Program-made: the position numbers and the translations under genes
Part shown: one piece after another, positions 6,277-6,868 of the stretch
Numbering within the stretch: position 1 is the first letter of the stretch
Layout of the letters: the number at the start of each line of letters is the position of its first letter
DNA from: Oceanicaulis sp.
Lineage (GTDB): Bacteria > Pseudomonadota > Alphaproteobacteria > Caulobacterales > Maricaulaceae
DNA: 6,868 bases
Direction: 5' to 3'
Assembly: GCA_007571185.1 (NCBI GenBank)
Contig: RKRX01000175.1
Location: 1 to 6,868, forward strand
The notes under the pieces: generated by a model
What the model was told of the DNA's origin: nothing
Databases searched by the model: none
Seen by the model: the letters and a program-made list of their open reading frames with translations, nothing else

Positions 6277-6300
6277 GTAGCGACAGAGACGTGTACCGTG
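6277..6300 (+). repeat. Dispersed 24-bp imperfect repeat, copy B
   Basis: This copy matches 4371-4394 at 20 of 24 positions and lies 55-78 nt before the start of the IS4-like transposase remnant, where a terminal repeat or its promoter would be expected. A further GCGACAG follows 24 nt after the first one. Confidence 0.45.
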
Positions 6301-6330
6301 TGTGCGACAGTAACTTGCGACGACCTGTAA

Positions 6331-6347
6331 CTTCGGGGAACCCGAGG
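6331..6347 (+). other. Hairpin in the sulfotransferase leader
   Basis: CTTCGGG (6331-6337) pairs with CCCGAGG (6341-6347), seven pairs including one G-T wobble, around a GAA loop. It ends 25 nt before the chosen start codon at 6373 and is followed by ATTGTACTTC, which is not a T-run. It may be a leader structure or the end of the neighbouring mobile element. Confidence 0.35.
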
Positions 6348-6372
6348 ATTGTACTTCAGAATAGAGATGGTA

Positions 6373-6868
6373 ATGTATATCCCTAATATTAGCCCTGCTT
6401 TGGCGAAAAAAATAAAATCCAAGTTAGCAAATGGATCAAAGTATCATGTTGTTAATCATCATATTCCAAAATGTTCTGGAAAATCACTTGTTCGCGCTTT
6501 TAGATCGAAGCAGTTATTTACTATAGAAACAATGAAAACAATAGATGAACAAGCATATATTAATGTAATAGATAACGATTCAAAATCTCATTTTGACAAT
6601 AGATTTAATTTTGATTTCAAAAAGAATCTAGTAAAATACTATATGGAAAAAGGAAGCAGTTTTATATCAGGACATGTTCCTTTTTTTGAATACCGTCCAA
6701 AAAATTTTTCGTACAAAAGAATTACTGTTGTGCGTGAACCCGTGACTCGTTTTCTATCCCACTATAATATGTGTACAACAGGATTATCACGTTTTCGCTA
6801 CCTCCCTTCTTCTATCTCACTTGAGGAATTTATTAAGACTGATATCGCTCGTTATTGGGGGCGTATGC
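6373..6868 (+). CDS. Sulfotransferase family protein (PAPS-dependent), N-terminal part, runs off the window
   Basis: The frame is open from 6373 to the edge, giving 165 residues without a stop. It has the two hallmarks of PAPS-dependent sulfotransferases. The 5'-phosphosulfate loop is HIPKCSGKSL (30-39), in the form seen in carbohydrate sulfotransferases (family 2 type). The 3'-phosphate motif is ITVVREPVTRFLSHYN (117-132), with R121 and S129 as the expected phosphate ligands. SGHVPF (99-104) lies between them, as in related proteins. Such enzymes move sulfate from PAPS to a hydroxyl or amino group, mostly on carbohydrates; the acceptor here is unknown. No signal peptide or membrane segment is visible in this part. 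ATG 6373 has a weak AGAG 6 nt upstream; an in-frame ATG at 6367 is possible. DNA is strongly AT-rich with many AGA, ATA, TTA and AAA codons, unlike all the genes to the left, which points to horizontal acquisition. The C-terminal half lies outside the window. Confidence 0.85.
   Translation, partial: MYIPNISPALAKKIKSKLANGSKYHVVNHHIPKCSGKSLVRAFRSKQLFTIETMKTIDEQAYINVIDNDSKSHFDNRFNFDFKKNLVKYYMEKGSSFISGHVPFFEYRPKNFSYKRITVVREPVTRFLSHYNMCTTGLSRFRYLPSSISLEEFIKTDIARYWGRM

Larger units (their letters stand above)
6256..6372. other. Junction region between the IS4-like remnant and the sulfotransferase gene
   Basis: This stretch is the leader of the - strand IS4-like gene and, to its right, the leader of the + strand sulfotransferase gene. 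It holds repeated GCGACAG words (6280-6286 and 6304-6310), a related GCGAC (6317-6321), the 24-bp copy of the 4371-4394 sequence at 6277-6300, and a hairpin at 6331-6347. The element's outer end most likely lies here, about 55-100 nt beyond the transposase start, but no terminal repeat partner is visible because the other end is lost. Confidence 0.4.

Overview
The window looks like the chromosome of an alphaproteobacterium. Its first 5.4 kb is G+C-rich with an ordinary set of housekeeping genes, and Shine-Dalgarno sites are mostly weak. The gene set and protein flavour suggest the Caulobacterales/Maricaulales side of the class, but this is an inference from reading, not from a search.

Region 1 (192-3270, + strand) holds three metabolic or stress genes: an FAD-linked D-2-hydroxyacid dehydrogenase (192-1595), the peroxide-stress protein YaaA (1677-2456) and a D-3-hydroxybutyrate dehydrogenase (2470-3270). 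The last two are 13 nt apart and probably co-transcribed. A small hairpin separates the first gene from yaaA.

Region 2 (3271-5375) holds a family-9 glycosyltransferase (heptosyltransferase type) on the - strand. It ends head-on against the hydroxybutyrate dehydrogenase with no base between the two stop codons. Divergent from it, across about 300 bp, is the folate-binding Fe-S maintenance protein YgfZ on the + strand.

Region 3 (5376-6372) is a graveyard of mobile DNA. An IS256-family (Mutator-type) transposase keeps its start region and first ~117 residues, then breaks off. Within a few bases it meets, head-on, the N-terminal part of a second transposase that resembles the IS4 family, on the - strand and carrying an in-frame stop. 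No complete element remains.

Region 4 (6373 to the right edge) is sharply AT-rich (28 G+C in 120 bases at 6541-6660, against 35 in 60 at 3061-3120). It encodes the N-terminal half of a sulfotransferase with both PAPS-binding motifs. This is the most interesting part: the transposase scars seem to mark the edge of a horizontally acquired segment, whose first gene probably sulfates a surface glycan or another carbohydrate. The window stops before its neighbours can be read. No CRISPR array, tRNA, rRNA or complete new defence system is visible.
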